From contig NZ_VAWA01000008.1 of NCBI RefSeq assembly GCF_005771565.1, positions 86,428-150,427 on the forward strand: a stretch of DNA of 64,000 nt. Direction: 5' to 3'. Both the position numbers and the translations under genes were made by a program. Positions 9,681 to 18,543 of the stretch are shown in pieces. Positions within the stretch are counted from its first letter, which is position 1, and every line of letters starts with the position of its first letter. The notes below the pieces were generated by a model. That model did no database searches, was not told the origin of the DNA, and was given only the letters and a program-made list of their open reading frames with translations. The DNA is from Nesterenkonia sphaerica (GTDB taxonomy: Bacteria > Actinomycetota > Actinomycetes > Actinomycetales > Micrococcaceae).

Positions 9681-10823
9681 TCACGGAGCAAACTCGGCGA
9701 GCCGCCGTCCTACCCCAAAAAACTCTTCGACAGCGGCCGAAGTGCGGGCCGCTGCGTGGCCGTCGCCGTAGGGGTTCACTGCATGAGCCATAGATGCGTA
9801 TGCCCGCGGACAGTCGAAGAGGTGCGAGACCTCACGGACGACGCGTTCCTCCTCGGTGCCGATCAACCGCACAGTTCCCGCCCCGACCGCCTCAGGCCGT
9901 TCAGTGTTGCTTCGCATCACCAGTACCGGTTTCCCGAGAGAAGGAGCTTCTTCCTGGACTCCACCCGAGTCTGTCAGGACGACTTTCGCTAGATTCATCA
10001 GTCGGGTGAACTCCCCATATGACAGAGGCTCCGTCACAATCACATTCGCGCACCCGTCCAAGGCGGGCAGGATCGTCTCGCGCACTACCGGATTACGGTG
10101 GGCAGGGAGGATGATCCATGCCTCCGGGTAGTGCATGGCGAGACGGGCCAGGGCGCGTCCGACCCCCTGCATTGCCGTTCCCTGATTTTCCCGACGATGG
10201 GTCGTCACCAGCAGGATGTCTCGGTGCGAATCTGCGGCGCCTTCCAAGCGCGAGTCGGTAAAGGTAACCGGCTTATTCACCACTTCAAGCAGGGCGTCAA
10301 TCACCGTATTGCCCGTGACCGTAATGATTTCCTCTGCGATGCCCTCGCGCAGGAGGTTATCTTTGGCCTGCACGGTAGGAGTGAGGTGAAGTGAGGCAAG
10401 CTGAGATGTGACCTTTCGATTAGCCTCCTCCGGGAACGGCGAGGTCAGGTCAAAGGAGCGGAGGCCAGCTTCAGTGTGAATGACGGGTATGCCGCGGTTG
10501 AATGCCGCAAGAGCACCTGCAGCGGTGCTCGTGGTGTCTCCTTGGACGATAACTGCGTCGGTGCGAGCCGTGTCGAAGAGCTTGTCCAAACCATTTACTG
10601 TGCGGGTGAGCACGCCGTTAAGGGACTGGTGCGGCTGAATGACATTCAGGTCGTAGTCGGGTGTGATGCCGAAGAGCGCGTTGACCTGATCTAGCATTTC
10701 CCGATGCTGACCAGTGACCGTCGCCGTTACTTCCAGGGACGGCGCGGCTGCTAAAGCTTTGATGATGGGGGCCATCTTGATGGCCTCGGGACGGGTGCCA
10801 TAGACCGCCATGATGTTTTTCAT
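9681..10823 (-). CDS. wecB: UDP-N-acetylglucosamine 2-epimerase (non-hydrolysing)
   Basis: A 380-residue cytosolic enzyme that interconverts UDP-GlcNAc and UDP-ManNAc. Signature elements are all present: YGTRPEAIKMAP at the N-terminus, GQHREM, VQGDTTST, HTEAGLRSF followed by PEEANR, TTHRREN, and LTDSGGVQEEAPSLGKPVL. The length is that of the family. ATG is preceded by GAGGAG at good spacing. The gene lies directly downstream of a wecC-type dehydrogenase, so the pair makes UDP-ManNAcA. It is a different subtype from the second epimerase at 17448, which fits the acetamido-uronate route better. The symbol wecB (mnaA in Gram-positives) is by family. Confidence 0.92.
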   Translation of the reverse strand: MKNIMAVYGTRPEAIKMAPIIKALAAAPSLEVTATVTGQHREMLDQVNALFGITPDYDLNVIQPHQSLNGVLTRTVNGLDKLFDTARTDAVIVQGDTTSTAAGALAAFNRGIPVIHTEAGLRSFDLTSPFPEEANRKVTSQLASLHLTPTVQAKDNLLREGIAEEIITVTGNTVIDALLEVVNKPVTFTDSRLEGAADSHRDILLVTTHRRENQGTAMQGVGRALARLAMHYPEAWIILPAHRNPVVRETILPALDGCANVIVTEPLSYGEFTRLMNLAKVVLTDSGGVQEEAPSLGKPVLVMRSNTERPEAVGAGTVRLIGTEEERVVREVSHLFDCPRAYASMAHAVNPYGDGHAAARTSAAVEEFFGVGRRLAEFAP

Positions 10824-10857
10824 TGATGGCTCCTCGAACCCGAGTACGAGGAATAGT

Positions 10858-12093
10858 TCATTGCCAGATTCCGCGCGTGTCGATCACCTTTGTACCTCCG
10901 AGTTGCGTCCTTGTCACGGTTTTGAAGACATCGTGATCCACCAGCAATACTCCAATATGGGCGGTGCTGAGGGCGTCCTCCGTGGGGGTGAGCGTGACGT
11001 TACGTTTCGCCGCAAGTGCGGCTGGCAACGCCTCAATGTGAGGCTCGACGGCCAAGATCTGAGTCGTCGGGTGACGTTGAGCGAGGCTTTCCAGTATGTG
11101 GAGAGCTGGGGACTCACGAAGGTCATCAATATTGGGTTTAAAGGTCAGACCAAAGAGCCCAACAGTCGCGTCGCCGTCGTGGTCCTCGATCGCTTGCTCA
11201 ATTCTTCCCAGAACCCATTCTGGCTTCGCATCGTTCGTCTCCCGTGCCGTCCTGATCAGCCGCGACTCTTCCGGGGCGGCCTCAACAATGAACCATGGAT
11301 CAACGGCGATGCAATGACCACCTACTCCTGGTCCCGGTTGGAGGATGTTGACGCGGGGGTGGTGATTGGCCAGCTCAATGAGCTCCCATGGGTCGACTTC
11401 GAGCTTGTCACAAATCAGTGAGAGTTCGTTAGCGAAGGCAATGTTCACGTCTCGGAAACTGTTCTCGGTCAGCTTTGCCAGTTCAGCCGTTCGCGCGTTC
11501 GTCAGCAGCAGTTCACCCGAGCAGAAACTGCGGTACAGTTCCCTGGCTGCCACCGCTGCCTTCGGACTGATACCGCCAATAATCCGGTCGTTGGTGAGCA
11601 TTTCATGCATAATCTTCCCCGGCAGGACACGTTCGGGGCAATGTGCAACGTGTACATCCTCCGCCGACAGGTCTGGGCGTTCAGCGAGGAGGACGTCCCG
11701 AAGCCGCTCGGTGGTTCCGGGAGGGGAGGTGGACTCCAGAATGACGAGCTCCCCACCCTGTAGCTTGGGAGCGACACTCTTGGCAGCAGCGTCAATATAG
11801 GTCAGATCCGCTTTCCGATTTTTTGTAAACGGCGTCGGGACTGCCACGATAAACGCATCCGCCGAAGGTGTCTCGTTAGTAGCGGAAAGCTTCCCCGCCT
11901 CGACCGCACGTTTGAGGACCTCGCGGAGGCCGGGCTCCACAAAAGGCACTTCTCCGCGGTTGACTGAATTGACTACGGATTGCGATACGTCGACCCCAAA
12001 GGTGCGTACGCCGTGGTCAGCCAGAATCGCAGCTGTTGGAAGACCGATGTAGCCCAGTCCCACCACTGCTACCCGCTTGAAGTCCCTGGTCAA
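10858..12093 (-). CDS. wecC: UDP-N-acetyl-D-mannosamine dehydrogenase
   Basis: A 411-residue member of the UDP-glucose/UDP-ManNAc dehydrogenase family, oxidising C6 of UDP-ManNAc to UDP-ManNAcA with two NAD+. An N-terminal Rossmann motif VVGLGYIGLPTA, the central TENSFRDVNIAFANE helix and the catalytic-cysteine segment GVGGHCIAVDPW (about 270) are visible. A C-terminal UDP-binding domain starts with GLTFKPNIDDLRESPA. Translation starts at TTG (12093) with AGGAG eight bases upstream; no ATG or GTG fits better. It is paired with wecB downstream. ManNAcA is a component of Micrococcus teichuronic acid, which supports a wall-polymer role. Confidence 0.92.
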   Translation of the reverse strand: MTRDFKRVAVVGLGYIGLPTAAILADHGVRTFGVDVSQSVVNSVNRGEVPFVEPGLREVLKRAVEAGKLSATNETPSADAFIVAVPTPFTKNRKADLTYIDAAAKSVAPKLQGGELVILESTSPPGTTERLRDVLLAERPDLSAEDVHVAHCPERVLPGKIMHEMLTNDRIIGGISPKAAVAARELYRSFCSGELLLTNARTAELAKLTENSFRDVNIAFANELSLICDKLEVDPWELIELANHHPRVNILQPGPGVGGHCIAVDPWFIVEAAPEESRLIRTARETNDAKPEWVLGRIEQAIEDHDGDATVGLFGLTFKPNIDDLRESPALHILESLAQRHPTTQILAVEPHIEALPAALAAKRNVTLTPTEDALSTAHIGVLLVDHDVFKTVTRTQLGGTKVIDTRGIWQ

Positions 12094-12108
12094 TGTGTTA
12101 ACTCCTGA

Positions 12109-13155
12109 CTAGGGGCGATCACCAAAGTTTTCGTAAACCTCCCGGGCGAACTCCAGTGACTCTTCGTTCGGTTCCGTGAGTCCGTGGATGCCGTAGACGT
12201 CATAGAGCGGATCACCTTCGCCCAGGTCTTCGTCTCCAGCGATCGCGAGGAGGGCCTCGGTGATTACCTGGTGCTCCTCCTCGCTGAGAACGTCAGAAGC
12301 GATGATTCCGGGATTGGGGATCGGTCCTGCCCAAGCAAAGACGACAACTTCCTCGCCGACGTCAGGAGTGTCCTCCACGACTTGCCGGCGAGCGTCGATG
12401 CCGGAAGTGCCCACCGCGACCTCACCATGGTAGACGTCGAGCACTGATTGAGCCTGGTCACCGGCGAATCGAGCGTCGACCTCCGTGCCAAGTGCGTCAA
12501 TCTGAGTCTGGGGAAAGAAATAAGTGGCGGCCAAACCCTCATCCACATATGTCACCGAGCTGCCGTCGGGTATGTTTTCGAGTGCTTCTGCACCTACCGG
12601 ACCATACTCGGCTCGCTGACCAGTCTCCTCGTCGTAGATCCCATTGCAGAACAAGTATCCAGCCTCATCCGCGACGGGCCGCTCTTCGCAGTAAGTGTGG
12701 GGATCATTTGTGAACCATTGAGCCACATGTACAGACTCACCATTTCGGACGGATTGAAGGATAGCCGCTGCGCCAGCTCCCTCTTCCGCCTCAGCGATCC
12801 GGAGAGCGGTCGTCATCAGTAAGTGAGCGTCACCGGCATCCACAGCGCGCAGTGCGCTGTTGTGAGTCTCAAACTCTTCGATCTCAACAGGAACGCCTCC
12901 CAGCTCGTCGGACAGCTCCTCGGCAAGGCGCTCCTCCGCCCCATCGGACTCCTGCTCACTTTCGGAAGCGACAAGGCCCATCACCAGGGTGTCCACCGAC
13001 GTGATATTCGCCTCGGCGGCAGAGTCACCACTGGGCTCTTCCGTTTGGTCCTGCGCTTCATTTCCGCCACCCCCGCCGTCACCTTCGGCGCAAGCGCCGA
13101 GGAGGAGCATGAATAGGCTCGCCAGTCCAAGAGCTGTCATCGATTTCATACGCAT
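12109..13155 (-). CDS. PhnD-like substrate-binding lipoprotein (phosphate/phosphonate ABC type)
   Basis: A 348-residue lipoprotein with signal peptide and lipobox LLGAC, followed by a Gly/Glu/Asp-rich linker. The mature part resembles PhnD-type periplasmic-binding proteins: an early VMGLV strand, then THNSALRAVDAGDAHLLM, and later VYHGEVAVGTSG and the PNPGIIASDVLS stretch. The second in-frame ATG (13155) is preferred because AAGGA lies eight bases before it. No permease or ATPase gene is adjacent, so it is an orphan binding protein lying between a wecC gene and a Gfo/Idh/MocA oxidoreductase. It could feed a distant transporter or sense a phosphorylated ligand at the cell surface. The ligand is not predictable. 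Confidence 0.75.
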   Translation of the reverse strand: MRMKSMTALGLASLFMLLLGACAEGDGGGGGNEAQDQTEEPSGDSAAEANITSVDTLVMGLVASESEQESDGAEERLAEELSDELGGVPVEIEEFETHNSALRAVDAGDAHLLMTTALRIAEAEEGAGAAAILQSVRNGESVHVAQWFTNDPHTYCEERPVADEAGYLFCNGIYDEETGQRAEYGPVGAEALENIPDGSSVTYVDEGLAATYFFPQTQIDALGTEVDARFAGDQAQSVLDVYHGEVAVGTSGIDARRQVVEDTPDVGEEVVVFAWAGPIPNPGIIASDVLSEEEHQVITEALLAIAGDEDLGEGDPLYDVYGIHGLTEPNEESLEFAREVYENFGDRP

Positions 13156-13333
13156 GCTGAACATCCTTGGGTTTAGCGTCCTTTATCTTGGTGGTTCGGT
13201 ATGGGGTGGTCGCGCGCTGAAGGTTTCTGGCGCCGTAGCCGACCTGCTGGAAACTCTAAGTGCATCTCAACCGGGTCACAACCCGACGGCAATCGCTTAG
13301 TAATCCTCACGCACTCCTCAGGAGGGGGACCTG

Positions 13334-14326
13334 TCAACGGCTTAATATCTGCACCTGGCCGACCGACGCCGATTCAATCATGGCCTCAGCTACGCGTAAG
13401 GTGTTCAACCCTTCCCGCATGCTCACCGCGTCATTGCGTTTGCCAAGCACCGCGTCACGGAACGCCTCGTGTTCCACCTTCAACGGTTCGCGTTTCGTCA
13501 TCGCGAATCGAGTGACATTGCCTTCACTCACACCACGAAAATTTGAGATCGCCTCCCATTCCGTGTCGATGGTGCCATTTTCGTAGAACGTGAGGTCGGC
13601 GGTCAGCGTATCTGCCACGAACGCCCCCTTCTCCCCCGTAACCACAGTGAGCCTTTCCTTCATGGGCGATAACCAGTTCACCAAATGGGAGGTGATCACA
13701 CCGTTTGATAGTTGGCATGAAGCGGTGACCATGTCCTCGTGCGCACGCCCCGAACGCGTGCTGGTCTGTGCGGATACTGATATGTAGTGCGATTGCGCGA
13801 GCCAGGCCGTGAGGTCGATATCGTGAGTTCCCAGGTCTTTGACAACTCCGACGTCGGCCACGCGAGCAGGGAAGGGACCCTGTCTGCGCGTGGTGATTTG
13901 ATAGACATCACCAAGGTCTCCATTTCCGACGCGCGCCCGTACCGACTGCAGCGCGGGGTTGAACCGCTCGATATGCCCTACCGCGCCGACGAGACCGGCC
14001 GATTCGAAGGCCTCAGCCAGCTTTTCACCGCCTTCCAAAGTGGCGGCGATAGGCTTTTCGACCATAGTGTGGACGCCGGCTCGCGCCAGAGCGAGTCCAA
14101 CCTCTTCGTGGAGGCCCGTAGGGACAGCACAAACAGCCATGTCGATGCCATGCTCAATGAGTTCATCGGCGCTCCGGCACAGCGGCAGGTTGCCCGCCGC
14201 GCCGTGTGGATCACCGTAGGCGTCCGCCACTGCGACCAATTCCACGCCATCAAGTTCACGCACCACGCGCGTGTGGTGCCTCCCCATCATGCCAAGCCCA
14301 ATGACACCGACACGCAGCAGTCCCAT
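13334..14326 (-). CDS. Gfo/Idh/MocA-family oxidoreductase (WbpB-like)
   Basis: A 330-residue NAD(P)-dependent sugar oxidoreductase. The N-terminus carries GVIGLGMMGRHH, a Rossmann dinucleotide motif, and VEKPIA (about 91-96) contains the conserved EKP lysine. LGTHDIDLTAWL (about 165-176) holds the family His. The ATG overlaps the TGA of the aminotransferase gene upstream (ATGA), so the two are coupled. Together with that aminotransferase, the acyltransferase and the dehydrogenase farther upstream, it matches WbpB, which oxidises the C3 hydroxyl of UDP-GlcNAcA to the 3-keto form used for transamination. Assignment is by family plus gene order; substrate specificity is inferred. Confidence 0.85.
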   Translation of the reverse strand: MGLLRVGVIGLGMMGRHHTRVVRELDGVELVAVADAYGDPHGAAGNLPLCRSADELIEHGIDMAVCAVPTGLHEEVGLALARAGVHTMVEKPIAATLEGGEKLAEAFESAGLVGAVGHIERFNPALQSVRARVGNGDLGDVYQITTRRQGPFPARVADVGVVKDLGTHDIDLTAWLAQSHYISVSAQTSTRSGRAHEDMVTASCQLSNGVITSHLVNWLSPMKERLTVVTGEKGAFVADTLTADLTFYENGTIDTEWEAISNFRGVSEGNVTRFAMTKREPLKVEHEAFRDAVLGKRNDAVSMREGLNTLRVAEAMIESASVGQVQILSR

Positions 14327-15417
14327 CAGGCACCGGCTTCCGACAGCGTGTTGACAGCCGTCACGATCCGTTCAAGGTCTGCACTACTCAGTGAGGGGTG
14401 CACTGGTAGTGAGAGCACCTCGCGAGCAGCTTGTTCCGTGTGAGGCAAGTCCTCGGGGCGTTGAAAGGATGGAAGGCGGTGATTCGGAATGGGGTAGTAA
14501 GCGCCGCTGCCAACCTCGTGTTCGGACTTCAGTGCGGCGGCGAATCCGTCGCGGTCCTCCGGGATGCGAATGGTGTACTGGTGGTATACATGTTCCGCAC
14601 CTGAGGCAACCTCGGGAGTCTTGACTCCTTCAATATTGGCGGAGAGGTAGGCGGCGTTGGCCTGGCGCTGCTTGGTCCAATTCTTTATTTTGGTTAATTG
14701 CACTCGCCCAATTGCGGCATGTAGGTCAGTCATGCGGGCGTTGAATCCCACAATCTCATTTTCGTACTGACGCTCCATACCCTGGTTGCGCAGTAGGCGA
14801 AGGTTGCGCTCTACGGCAGGGTCTCCTGTGGAGACCATTCCGCCTTCACCTGAGGTCATGTTCTTGGTTGGGTAGAGGGAGAACATTCCAAAGTCACCGA
14901 AGGTGCCCACGTTTCTTCCATGGATAGAGGCTCCATGAGCTTGGGCCGCGTCTTCGAAGAGGTTGATCCCTCGGCTGTTGGCCAAATTCCGGAAAGCCTC
15001 CATGTTCGCGGGGTGACCGTATAGGTGCACCGGCATGATGCCTTTGGTTCTCTCCGTGATTAGCGTTTGGACGTGGTCGACGTCCATGCAGTAATGATCT
15101 AACTCGATGTCGGCAAAGACGGGGGTGGCGCCTGTCAGCGCGACGGAGTTGGCCGTGGCAGCGAAGGTAAAGGATGGCACAATCACCTCATCCCCTGCCC
15201 CCACGCCGGCGGCCAGCAGCCCTAGGTGAAGTCCCGATGTCCCGGAGTTCACCGCGACTGCGGCACGGCCGTCGAGCAGGACGTCGGAGAACTCCTTTTC
15301 GAATTCAGCGACTTCGGCACCTTGAGCTAATCGGCCAGAGGCCAGCACCGCGTCGACAGCGGCACGCTCCCCCTCGCCTATGATCGGCTTGGCTGCCGGG
15401 ATGAATGTTTTGCTCAT
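14326..15417 (-). CDS. DegT/DnrJ/EryC1 aminotransferase (WbpE-like)
   Basis: A 363-residue PLP enzyme of the sugar aminotransferase family. SGTSGLHLGL (about 59-68) binds the phosphate, LFEDAAQAHGA (about 154-164) contains the PLP-ring aspartate, and SLYPTKNMTSGEGG (about 179-192) contains the Schiff-base lysine. It overlaps its neighbours by 4 bp on both sides (ATGA at each junction), a translationally coupled block. It likely transfers an amino group from glutamate to the 3-keto UDP-GlcNAcA made by the oxidoreductase, giving UDP-GlcNAc3NA. The family is secure; the exact sugar is inferred from the neighbours. Confidence 0.88.
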   Translation of the reverse strand: MSKTFIPAAKPIIGEGERAAVDAVLASGRLAQGAEVAEFEKEFSDVLLDGRAAVAVNSGTSGLHLGLLAAGVGAGDEVIVPSFTFAATANSVALTGATPVFADIELDHYCMDVDHVQTLITERTKGIMPVHLYGHPANMEAFRNLANSRGINLFEDAAQAHGASIHGRNVGTFGDFGMFSLYPTKNMTSGEGGMVSTGDPAVERNLRLLRNQGMERQYENEIVGFNARMTDLHAAIGRVQLTKIKNWTKQRQANAAYLSANIEGVKTPEVASGAEHVYHQYTIRIPEDRDGFAAALKSEHEVGSGAYYPIPNHRLPSFQRPEDLPHTEQAAREVLSLPVHPSLSSADLERIVTAVNTLSEAGA

Positions 15418-16010
15418 GACTGTCCCTCTGTCGGAGCCAACGTGCCGTCGTGCTCACTGTACCTTTCACCGGTCGCTGGACAATGCCACACGCCGCCCTC
15501 TTCATACAACGGGTGCCCGGACTTACCCACCCACCCATGCTGGCGGGCCGGCACACCGGCGACGAGCGCATAGGCCGGCACATCCTTTGTCACCACCGCG
15601 CCTGCCGCGACCGTGGCCCACTCTCCAATCGTCACCGGGGCGACACAAACAGCGCGCGCACCGATGGAAGCACCCTTCTCGACGGTGACCCCGACGGGCG
15701 TCCAATCGCGTCCGCTCTTCAGTGTGCCATCGGGCGAAATGGAGCGAGGGTAAGTGTCGTTGGTCAGCACCACGGCGGGGCCAATAAAGACCCCTCTGCC
15801 GAGCGCAGCCGGTTCGTACACTAGCGCGTAATTCTGAACCTTAGAGTTCTCCCCCATCGTGACGCCGGCGCCGATGTAGGCGCCCCTGCCCACAATGCAG
15901 TCGGTTCCGAGCTGCGCCCCCTCACGCACCTGGGCTAGGTGCCATACTTTGGTGCCCTCCCCTAGGCGGGCACGTTCAGAGACGTCGGCGCTGGCTGCAA
16001 TGTATGTCAT
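15414..16010 (-). CDS. Left-handed beta-helix sugar N-acetyltransferase (WbpD-like)
   Basis: A 198-residue hexapeptide-repeat acyltransferase. Repeats of the (I/V)-G-x-G type run through the first 130 residues (for example IVGRGAYIGAGVTMG and WATVAAGAVVTKDVPAYALVAG), forming a left-handed beta-helix that trimerises and binds acetyl-CoA. The final segment with GYG-like PARQHGWVG is typical of sugar N-acetyltransferases. ATG is preceded by AGGAGG. It is the first gene after the UDP-sugar dehydrogenase on this strand and is coupled to the aminotransferase, so it likely acetylates the new 3-amino group to give UDP-GlcNAc3NAcA. Confidence 0.88.
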   Translation of the reverse strand: MTYIAASADVSERARLGEGTKVWHLAQVREGAQLGTDCIVGRGAYIGAGVTMGENSKVQNYALVYEPAALGRGVFIGPAVVLTNDTYPRSISPDGTLKSGRDWTPVGVTVEKGASIGARAVCVAPVTIGEWATVAAGAVVTKDVPAYALVAGVPARQHGWVGKSGHPLYEEGGVWHCPATGERYSEHDGTLAPTEGQS

Positions 16011-16033
16011 GGGGCCTCCTGCTCGCTGGTACC

Positions 16034-17323
16034 TCAGGCTTTACCGATGACCCGGTAGATGACACCCGGCCACTTCTCGGCGCTGCTCACACGGCGACCG
16101 TCAATAAATGCTCTCACTCCAGGCAATTTGGCCGGAGTGAGAGAGCCATACTCAGGATGGTCGGCCTGCACCACAGCGGCATCGACGGGCTGGCCCTGGT
16201 GGTAAGCGTCAAACCCGAGGGCGGCGAGTTCTTCATCTGTGTACAAGGGGTCGTGCACCTGAACCGTTGCTCCTCGCTGCTTCAGCGCTTCGACGGTCGC
16301 AAACACACCTGAGAAGGCAGTCTCCTTGACCTGGCCGCGGTAGGCCGCCCCCAGGACCACCACTACCGCACCAGTCAGGTCTCCATACGCCCCTTCTAGC
16401 ACACCTACGGTGTAGTCCGGCATGCCGGCGTTAGCCTCACGAGCCGCTCGCACCACCGTCGCTGAGGGGTCATTCCACAGGTACAGCCGGGGATAGACGG
16501 GGATACAGTGTCCCCCCACAGCGATGCCGGGTTGGTGGATGTGGCTGTACGGCTGTGAGTTGGAAGCCTCGATCACCTGGTAGACATCGATGCCCGCTTC
16601 TGCAGCGAATTTTGCGAACTGGTTGGCCAGCCCAATATTCACGTCACGGTATGTGGTCTCTGCGAGTTTGGCCAGTTCAGAGGCTTCTGCTGATCCCAGG
16701 TCCCATACGCCATTTCCGCGTGCCAGGTCAGGTCGATCATCAAAATCGAGCACGGACTGGTAAAAATCAACCCCAAGTTGGGCTCCGGTCTCGGTGAGTC
16801 CGCCGACGAGCTTGGGGTATTTGCGGAGATCTTCGAAGACCCGTCCGGTGAGAACTCGCTCAGGGGAAAAAACCAAGTGAAAGTCCCGGCCTTCTACCAG
16901 TCCGGAACCGTCTTCAAGCATCGGCTTCCATCTGCCTCTGGTTGTCCCGACAGGGAGGGTCGTCTCGTAGGACACAAGCGTCCCAGGCGTAAGGTGTTTC
17001 GCAAGCTCAGTAGTGGCTCCGTCCATCCATCCGAAGTCAGGCTTGGCCTCGGAATCGACGAACAGCGGGACGACCAGGACCACTGCGTCAGCTTCGGGTA
17101 CTGCCTCCGCGTAGCTTGTTGTGGCTCGAAGGTGACCTGCCGGGACCAGCTGGGATAACTTCTGTTGGAGGTGGGCTTCTCCGGGGAAGGGCTCCACTGC
17201 ATTGTTGACCGATTCCACTACCTGGGTGTTGACGTCCACGCCCACCACTTGATGGCCCTTGGATGCGAACTGGACAGCAAGCGGGAGTCCGATCTTTCCG
17301 AGCGCAATGACGGCAATCTTCAC
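16034..17323 (-). CDS. UDP-N-acetylglucosamine 6-dehydrogenase (WbpA-like)
   Basis: A 429-residue nucleotide-sugar dehydrogenase. KIAVIALGKIGLPLAVQFA at the N-terminus is the NAD-binding fold, ETTYRDVNIGLANQFA is the central helix, and GIAVGGHCIPVYP holds the catalytic cysteine. The GTG at 17323 is chosen: GAAGG lies upstream and the protein then has normal family length. A TTG at 17404 would add residues that match nothing and run into the divergent promoter region. As first gene of the wbp-like operon it probably makes UDP-GlcNAcA. It is distinct from the wecC copy at 10858. Confidence 0.87.
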   Translation of the reverse strand: MKIAVIALGKIGLPLAVQFASKGHQVVGVDVNTQVVESVNNAVEPFPGEAHLQQKLSQLVPAGHLRATTSYAEAVPEADAVVLVVPLFVDSEAKPDFGWMDGATTELAKHLTPGTLVSYETTLPVGTTRGRWKPMLEDGSGLVEGRDFHLVFSPERVLTGRVFEDLRKYPKLVGGLTETGAQLGVDFYQSVLDFDDRPDLARGNGVWDLGSAEASELAKLAETTYRDVNIGLANQFAKFAAEAGIDVYQVIEASNSQPYSHIHQPGIAVGGHCIPVYPRLYLWNDPSATVVRAAREANAGMPDYTVGVLEGAYGDLTGAVVVVLGAAYRGQVKETAFSGVFATVEALKQRGATVQVHDPLYTDEELAALGFDAYHQGQPVDAAVVQADHPEYGSLTPAKLPGVRAFIDGRRVSSAEKWPGVIYRVIGKA

Positions 17324-17447
17324 TGGTGAACGACCTTCACTTCTCTTGGGATGTGTTAAACAGGCTCTGCGGAACCAGTAGCCAAGCATACCGGTGCCAG
17401 TCAACTATGCTTCTCGACGCCCGATGATGGTCCGATAGGCTGACGCC
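17324..17447. promoter_or_regulatory. Divergent promoter region between WbpA-like and WbpI-like genes
   Basis: These 124 bases separate divergently read genes of the same predicted pathway, so both promoters must lie here or within the flanking coding sequence. A TAGGCT hexamer lies seven bases before the ATG at 17448, so transcription of that gene may be leaderless, which is common in actinobacteria. No convincing -35 or operator was found by eye. Confidence 0.35.
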
Positions 17448-18521
17448 ATGCGTATTATCAGTGTGGTCGGTGCCAGACCACAGTTTGTGAAATTGGCTCC
17501 CATCGCTTCAGCAATGCGTGGCCACGCGGAACATCTCATCGCTCACACGGGACAGCATTATGACGAGGTAATGTCAGATGTGTTCTTCCAGGATTTGGGG
17601 ATTCCGGCGCCAGACTTTCATCTCGGTGTGGGGTCGGGGTCTCACGGTCGGCAGACGGGGGCAATGCTTGCCGGGCTTGAAGAAGTCTTTGAGCAAGCGT
17701 CTCCGGACTGTGTGCTCGTGTACGGCGACACGAACTCGACGCTCGCGGCGGCGCTCGCCGCAGTAAAAATGCATATTCCGGTTGCACACCTCGAGGCTGG
17801 TCTCCGCTCGTTCAACCGGCGAATGCCGGAAGAACACAACAGAGTGCTCACTGATCACGCCTCTGACCTACTCTTGGCTCCGACCGAAGGAGCTATGAGT
17901 CATCTCGCTAGCGAGGGGTTGTCTGAGCGCAGCGTCTTAGTCGGTGACGTGATGACAGACGTTCTGTTCCTAACTCGGGAATCCACCAACGGCCGAGCAG
18001 GACTCCCTGACTGGCTGGAGCCAGGAGGCTACTACCTCAGTACAATCCACCGCCCGGACAACACCGACGACCCTGAGCGGCTCTCCGCCATCCTTACCGA
18101 GCTGGCTCAGCTGGATAAACCTGTCCTATTGTTAGCTCATCCCCGCCTTCGTTCCTTGGCCCATAAACACGGCTTGGAATTGGATGCGGGGGCCTTAGAG
18201 CCTGCCGCCCCTCTTGCTTATCCGCAGTTGGTCCATGCGGTGGAGAACTCCGCTGGCGTAGTGACAGACTCTGGAGGGTTGCAGAAGGAAGCGTTTCTCT
18301 TACGAGTCCCCTGCACAACAGTGCGACCGGAAACTGAGTGGGTGGAGACCGTCGATCTGGGGTGGAACGTATTAGTATCCGAAGATCTCAGCGAATTAGC
18401 TACTGCGGTGAGCCGCCCGGCTCCTACTGCCACCGACGCGGCCCCGTACGGCACAGGACATGCAGCCCAAAACGTGGTGGCAGCTCTACTTCGTGAAAGT
18501 GGTTTTCCATCGGAAAGGTGA
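17448..18521 (+). CDS. UDP-GlcNAc(3NAcA) 2-epimerase, WbpI-like
   Basis: A 357-residue non-hydrolysing UDP-HexNAc 2-epimerase. Signature elements are VVGARPQFVKLAPI, HTGQHYDEVMSDVFF, VYGDTNSTLA, HLEAGLRSFNRRMPEEHNR, STIHRPDN and TDSGGLQKEAF. The ARPQFVK start and the MPEEHNR form are those of the WbpI/WlbD-type enzymes rather than WecB, and the copy at 9681 already covers the WecB role. Placed next to wbpA-, wbpB-, wbpE- and wbpD-like genes, it most likely converts UDP-GlcNAc3NAcA to UDP-ManNAc3NAcA. It is divergent from the other four genes. Sub-family choice is from motifs and context only. Confidence 0.85.
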   Translation: MRIISVVGARPQFVKLAPIASAMRGHAEHLIAHTGQHYDEVMSDVFFQDLGIPAPDFHLGVGSGSHGRQTGAMLAGLEEVFEQASPDCVLVYGDTNSTLAAALAAVKMHIPVAHLEAGLRSFNRRMPEEHNRVLTDHASDLLLAPTEGAMSHLASEGLSERSVLVGDVMTDVLFLTRESTNGRAGLPDWLEPGGYYLSTIHRPDNTDDPERLSAILTELAQLDKPVLLLAHPRLRSLAHKHGLELDAGALEPAAPLAYPQLVHAVENSAGVVTDSGGLQKEAFLLRVPCTTVRPETEWVETVDLGWNVLVSEDLSELATAVSRPAPTATDAAPYGTGHAAQNVVAALLRESGFPSER

Positions 18522-18543
18522 AAGTCAAAGGTGGGCATGCCTC

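Noticed and set aside
9617..9691. TTG start giving 25 extra residues for the giant glycosyltransferase
   Set aside because: The extra segment has no domain character, and the ATG at 9616 has AGGGGA upstream.
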